From the NCBI GenBank assembly GCA_030123645.1, contig JASJYE010000056.1:1-10501 (forward strand): a DNA stretch of 10,501 bases, given 5' to 3'. The position numbers and the translations under genes were made by a program. The notes beneath the pieces are model-generated. The model saw only the letters and a program-made list of their open reading frames with translations, was not told where the DNA came from and did no database searches. Numbering within the stretch: the first letter of the stretch is position 1; the number at the start of each line of letters is the position of its first letter. Positions 7,159 through 10,501 of this stretch are shown here, in pieces. The stretch comes from Candidatus Hydrogenedentota bacterium (GTDB lineage: Bacteria; Hydrogenedentota; Hydrogenedentia; Hydrogenedentales; GCA-2746185).

Positions 7159-8801
7159 CTTCTCTCGGGGATGCACAGCCCCTCGCGTCCGGGCCAGAGG
7201 CCCACACGAGGGTCGGTCGTGGCGTGTACTCGCACGAACGCCAGCAGAGCTGGCTGCGTTATCTCAATATCGCCCGTATCGGCGTGCTCTCCTTTGTCGC
7301 GGTTGGCGCAGCTTTCACGCCGATCGAGGAGGGCGCCCAGTTACTCCTGACACTCTACGTCACGGGCTTCGCGGTCGGCCTCCTATACCTCTATGCGCTT
7401 CAGACCTCGAGGCGGGTCGGGTTGGTGCAGTCTTGGACGCAGGTCCTGGTGGACTTCGCAATCGTCGCGAGCACGGTCGCTTACACGCACGGGCCATCAA
7501 GCTTCTTTACCTTTGTTTTTGTGATGGTAGTGCTCGAGGCGGGCCTACTCTTAGGACTCTCGCAAAGCATCGCCCTCGCCTCGCTCGCCTCCGTGTTTAT
7601 GCTCCAACAGACTGTTCTGTACGAGCCCGGCGCGCGATCATTCGGAAGCTTTGGGCTTTGGTACACCTTTCTAGCCCAGTGTCTGGCGTTTTATCTCACC
7701 GCGACGATTTCGGGCTACTGGACACAACGCCTCTCCCGGCTTCAGGAATTTCAGCGGGAGATTCTCGATAATCTAAACAGCGGTTTCCTCATTACCGACG
7801 CGGACGGGAATATCGCCGTCCAAAACCAAGCCGCGCGGCAAATACTTGATTTGGACGGCGATAAGGGCGTCGGGTGGCCGGTGTCCGAAGTGCTCCGGGT
7901 CGAATCGGGGGCCGAATGCCCGGTCACGACCGCACTTCGCCTGGGACAGGATTTCGCCAGTTATGAATTTCGGGTGCGCACCGAGAGCGGCCAGAGCATT
8001 CTACTTGGACTGACCACAAACTGCATGAGAGACTCAAACGGAAACATCACGGGAGTGATCGCCTCGTTCACCGACCTGACCGAGATGAGCGCAATGCGCG
8101 AAGAGCTGCGCCAGCAGGACAGGCTCGCTGTCATCGGCGAGCTTGCGGCCGGTTTGGCCCACGAAATACGAAACCCCGTCGCGGTTATCCGGGGCGCCTT
8201 GGAGGAGTTGAGTGCGCGCGACAAAGACCAGCCACTAAGGAAAAAACTGCAGGAGATCGCAATACGCGAGTCGGACCATCTCAACGGCATAGTTTCTGGA
8301 TTCTTGAACTTCGCGCGAGATCCTTCCGTGAAACGGGAGACAATCGACGCCGCAGCCCTCGCGAGCGAAGTCGCGGCGTTGTTGAGGCGTGAGCACCACG
8401 ATTGCGCCGGTCTTCGGATAGAACTTAGTACGCTTGAGCAACCCTCCCTGGTCTCAGGCGACTCGACCCAAATCAAGCAAGTCTTTACCAACCTCGGCAA
8501 AAACGCCGTTGAAGCGATGCACGGGGAAGGAACGCTCCGAATCGAGGTGTCGAACGGCAGCGGCCCCGTGGAAATTCGCTTCGATGACGACGGGCCCGGG
8601 ATCGATCCGGACAAAATCGGACGAATCTTTGAGCCGTTCTATACAACGAAAGAGTCGGGAGTCGGCATGGGTTTGGCCGTGTGTCTTCGCATAATTACCG
8701 CCCACGACGGCACCATTATGGCCAGCTCCCGGGAAGGCGGTGGCTGCTCGATAAAGGTGCTGCTGCCGGGGGCTGCGCAGGGGAAGGAAATAGTATCGTG
8801 A
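7155..8801 (+). CDS. pilS: PilS-like membrane sensor histidine kinase
   Basis: A 548-residue inner-membrane kinase that would phosphorylate PilR. Six hydrophobic segments fill residues 38-187 (about 38-54, 61-80, 97-110, 115-134, 138-154, 166-187), as in PilS, which senses pilin through its membrane part. A PAS domain follows (about 200-310, FLITDADGNIAVQNQAA). The kinase core has the phospho-acceptor H336 in LAHEIRNP, the N box with N446 and N450 (TNLGKNAVEAM), DDDGPGID (477-484), FEPFYTTK (492-499) and the glycine box GVGMGLAV (502-509). Length is close to PilS of Pseudomonas. The ATG at 7155 overlaps the pilT stop by 4 bp with only a weak upstream AAGGG, so translation is probably coupled to pilT. 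Its own stop overlaps pilR by 4 bp. The first 30 residues are poorly conserved in character and probably cytoplasmic. Confidence 0.92.
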   Translation: MTSLGDAQPLASGPEAHTRVGRGVYSHERQQSWLRYLNIARIGVLSFVAVGAAFTPIEEGAQLLLTLYVTGFAVGLLYLYALQTSRRVGLVQSWTQVLVDFAIVASTVAYTHGPSSFFTFVFVMVVLEAGLLLGLSQSIALASLASVFMLQQTVLYEPGARSFGSFGLWYTFLAQCLAFYLTATISGYWTQRLSRLQEFQREILDNLNSGFLITDADGNIAVQNQAARQILDLDGDKGVGWPVSEVLRVESGAECPVTTALRLGQDFASYEFRVRTESGQSILLGLTTNCMRDSNGNITGVIASFTDLTEMSAMREELRQQDRLAVIGELAAGLAHEIRNPVAVIRGALEELSARDKDQPLRKKLQEIAIRESDHLNGIVSGFLNFARDPSVKRETIDAAALASEVAALLRREHHDCAGLRIELSTLEQPSLVSGDSTQIKQVFTNLGKNAVEAMHGEGTLRIEVSNGSGPVEIRFDDDGPGIDPDKIGRIFEPFYTTKESGVGMGLAVCLRIITAHDGTIMASSREGGGCSIKVLLPGAAQGKEIVS

Positions 8802-10204
8802 GAAATCCCAAACGCGTTCTAGTGGTTGACGACGAGCAAGGAATGCGAGAACTGCTTGAAATCGTTTTGGGTGGTGACGGCTACGAGGTGGTGTGTTTGG
8901 CCACGCCCGAGGATGCCCAACCCGCGCTTCAGCGGCAGTCCTTTGACGTCGTCGTGACGGATCTGCGGATCGGGAGCGATGCCGAAGCAGGGATGCGATT
9001 CCTCTCCTGGCTCCAAGAATTCGCCCCGGGCACGCCCGCCATTATGATGACCGCCCACGGATCGGTCGAAACGGCGATTGAGGCCATGAAACGGGGCGCG
9101 GCCGATTATGTATTGAAGCCGTTCCAGAACGATGAAATTCGGCTGCTCGTAAGTCGCGCGATCGATCAGCGCGAGCTTGTACGTGAGAACAGGGCGCTTC
9201 GCAAGGAACAGGCGAAGCTCGGCAACGTCACCAACATGGTGGGCGCAAGCCCCTCCATTGAGCAGGTCAAGGAGATGATCCGCCGGGTGGCCGTCTTGCC
9301 GAGCACGATCGCGATTTACGGCGAAAGCGGTACGGGCAAGGAACTGGTCGCCCGCAGCCTGCATCAACTGAGTGAACGCGCCGAAAAACCTTTCATCGCG
9401 ATCAACTGCGGCGGCATTCCGGAGAACTTGCTCGAGAGCGAGTTGTTCGGGCACAAAAGAGGCACATTCACGGGCGCCTTCGAGGACAAAGACGGCCTCT
9501 TCTTCGCCGCTGATGGCGGGACGCTATTTCTGGATGAAATCGGCGAGATGCCGCTTTCCTTGCAAGTCAAGCTGCTGCGGGTGCTCGACAACAATATCAT
9601 CACGCCCCTTGGGGGAACGGAGTCCATCCAAGTCGATGTCCGGATCGTCTCCGCTACCAACCACGATCTCGAAGAGATGGTGCAAGAGGGAGAGTTTCGA
9701 GAGGATTTGTACTATCGCCTGAACGTCATACCTTTGGTGGTTCCGTCGCTGCGCGAACGTGCGGACGACATTCCCCTGCTGGTACGTCATTTCGTGGAAC
9801 TTCACGGCGGAAAACTTGGCCGGGGCAATCTGGAAGTGACTGCAGAAGTAAAAAACCTTCTCTGTGCCTATCCGTGGCCCGGAAACGTCCGAGAGCTGGG
9901 CAATGTAATCGAACGGGCCGTTGCCTTGTGCATGAGCGACACCATTGACCTGAGCGAGTTGCCGCAAAACGTACGCGAGTACGTGCCGGGACCGTCCGGC
10001 GCTGTGACGGAGCTCCCTCAGCAGGGGGTGGATCTCGAAGGCCTCATCGAGGAGATCGAGATCAAGCTCATTCAGGAGGCCCTGAGCAGAACGAAGCACT
10101 CGCAGAAGAAGGCGGCACAGTTGCTCGGCCTCACTGCGCGGTCCTTGCGTTACAGGCTGCAAAAATACGGGCTTGGAAGCGCTGCCGAGACCGTCGAGGT
10201 ATAA
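8798..10204 (+). CDS. pilR: PilR-like sigma-54-dependent response regulator (NtrC family)
   Basis: A 468-residue transcription activator. The receiver domain (1-120) has acidic D11/D12, the phospho-acceptor D55 in VVTDLRI, T85 and K107. The AAA+ sigma-54 interaction domain (about 146-380) has Walker A GESGTGKE (175-182), the sigma-54 contact loop as GTFTGA (222-227, usually GAFTGA), Walker B GTLFLDEIGEM (241-251) and the R-finger region REDLYYRLNV (301-310). A Fis-type helix-turn-helix closes the protein (428-457, HSQKKAAQLLGLTARSLRYRL). The frame is open back to an ATG at 8681, but that ATG lies deep inside pilS. I chose GTG at 8798 because it gives the normal receiver start (RNPKRVLVVDDE), has AAGGAAA 7 bases upstream and overlaps the pilS stop as GTGA. 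PilR normally drives pilA from a sigma-54 promoter; no pilA is in this window. Confidence 0.94.
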   Translation: MRNPKRVLVVDDEQGMRELLEIVLGGDGYEVVCLATPEDAQPALQRQSFDVVVTDLRIGSDAEAGMRFLSWLQEFAPGTPAIMMTAHGSVETAIEAMKRGAADYVLKPFQNDEIRLLVSRAIDQRELVRENRALRKEQAKLGNVTNMVGASPSIEQVKEMIRRVAVLPSTIAIYGESGTGKELVARSLHQLSERAEKPFIAINCGGIPENLLESELFGHKRGTFTGAFEDKDGLFFAADGGTLFLDEIGEMPLSLQVKLLRVLDNNIITPLGGTESIQVDVRIVSATNHDLEEMVQEGEFREDLYYRLNVIPLVVPSLRERADDIPLLVRHFVELHGGKLGRGNLEVTAEVKNLLCAYPWPGNVRELGNVIERAVALCMSDTIDLSELPQNVREYVPGPSGAVTELPQQGVDLEGLIEEIEIKLIQEALSRTKHSQKKAAQLLGLTARSLRYRLQKYGLGSAAETVEV

Positions 10205-10230
10205 CCCGGATAGCCCACCGGATTCCTACC

Positions 10231-10310
10231 CGGAACCACCGCTTTGGTACCGGAACCACCGCTTTGGTACCGCAACGTCCGGCCTCGTAGCGGAACGTCC
10301 AGCCTCGTTG
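10231..10310. repeat. Four 20-bp tandem repeat units
   Basis: Units start at 10231, 10251, 10271 and 10291. The first two are identical (CGGAACCACCGCTTTGGTAC). The third and fourth differ from them but resemble each other (CGCAACGTCC-GGCCTCGTAG and CGGAACGTCC-AGCCTCGTTG). Unit 20 is not a multiple of three, which fits non-coding DNA. Each unit, together with the first two bases of the next, can fold as a small hairpin with one or two mismatches. The array begins 26 bp after the pilR stop codon. Confidence 0.85.
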
Positions 10311-10314
10311 CGGA

Positions 10315-10405
10315 GGCGCGAAAACAGGGACAGACACGTCTGCGCTCCTACCTCGCTCCGCTTGGGTCTACTTTTGCAGGGGCTCAAAAGTCCCTGTTTT
10401 GCGCC
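10315..10405. repeat. Nested inverted repeat (REP/MITE-like)
   Basis: The outer arms AAAACAGGGA (10321-10330) and TCCCTGTTTT (10391-10400) are perfect. They extend through GGCGC (10315-10319) with GCGCC (10401-10405) across a one-base bulge. Inside are ACTTTTG (10370-10376) with CAAAAGT (10385-10391), and CAGAC (10331-10335) with GTCTG (10338-10342). Multi-armed imperfect palindromes of this kind are typical of dispersed REP-like elements or tiny non-autonomous transposons. There is no transposase in the window. It could also fold in the 3' end of the pil operon mRNA. Confidence 0.7.
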
Positions 10406-10411
10406 CATTGA

Positions 10412-10427
10412 AGGCACGGTCGTGCCT
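10412..10427. repeat. Tight palindrome downstream of the nested repeat
   Basis: AGGCACG (10412-10418) and CGTGCCT (10421-10427) are perfect inverted arms with only two bases between them. It follows the nested repeat by 6 bp and may belong to the same element. It superficially resembles a sigma-54 site but the spacing is wrong. Confidence 0.5.
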
Positions 10428-10501
10428 CGCTTGCAATGCAAAAACTTGAACGTTAGTGTATGCGCATGCTGAGCCGCGTAGTGGTCCCCGCCTTATTATG
10501 T

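Larger units (their letters stand above)
10205..10501. other. Non-coding repeat-rich region after pilR
   Basis: No credible gene is present. Frames crossing it on both strands are translations of repeats and carry no domain. It holds four 20-bp tandem units (10231-10310), a nested inverted repeat (10315-10405) and a tight palindrome (10412-10427). The last 60 bases show nothing recognisable apart from the short palindrome ATGCGCAT (10460-10467). Confidence 0.7.

Noticed and set aside
8681..8797. Extended N-terminus of PilR from an upstream ATG
   Set aside because: The extra 39 residues lie wholly inside the pilS coding frame, are not receiver-like, and the GTG at 8798 has a ribosome site and the expected GTGA overlap.
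10413..10426. Possible sigma-54 (-24/-12) promoter for a downstream pilin, from GGCACG followed by TGC
   Set aside because: The GG to GC spacing is one base short of the required ten, and the sequence is fully explained by the AGGCACG/CGTGCCT palindrome.
10226..10472. Reading frames on both strands (up to 99 residues) after pilR
   Set aside because: They translate the tandem and inverted repeats, change frame between 20-bp units and show no domain.

Overview
The window is a stretch of chromosome, fairly GC-rich by eye, from a Gram-negative-type bacterium with type IV pili. The gene order DnaA-like, pilB, pilT, pilS, pilR is close to the pil locus of Myxococcus (pilB-pilT-pilC-pilS-pilR-pilA), but pilC and pilA are absent. 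Together with the non-coding repeats at both edges, this suggests a deltaproteobacterium-like or uncultivated candidate-phylum bacterium. That placement is a guess: the window holds no rRNA and no universal marker gene.

Layout. Positions 1-270 are non-coding and built of palindromic repeat debris. Two genes then lie on the minus strand: a class I aspartate/aromatic aminotransferase (271-1464) and, upstream of it, a small CYTH-family triphosphate-binding protein (1580-2059). The aminotransferase has its own clear promoter between them. A 367-bp divergent intergenic region (2060-2426) separates these from five plus-strand genes at 2427-10204. Those five are packed with gaps of 24 and 31 bp and then two 4-bp stop/start overlaps, so they look like one operon. 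The last 297 bp are non-coding: a four-copy 20-bp tandem repeat followed by a nested inverted repeat.

The most unusual gene is the first of the operon (2427-4274). It joins an N-terminal MshEN/GspE-N domain, the cyclic-di-GMP-binding type of module found at the front of PilB and GspE motors, to a complete DnaA/Hda-type AAA+ ATPase domain. A 200-residue low-complexity linker lies between them. It lacks the DnaA DNA-binding domain. The next gene, pilB, carries the same kind of N-terminal domain, so two probable c-di-GMP receptors, one a DnaA-like ATPase and one the pilus extension motor, are encoded side by side.

The rest of the operon encodes the opposing pilus motors (PilB extension, PilT retraction) and a membrane sensor kinase with its sigma-54-dependent response regulator (PilS/PilR), which classically control pilin transcription. 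A reasonable reading is one regulatory and motor unit for pili, to which a DnaA-like ATPase has been added. What that ATPase does (replication control, motor control or DNA uptake) cannot be decided from sequence.
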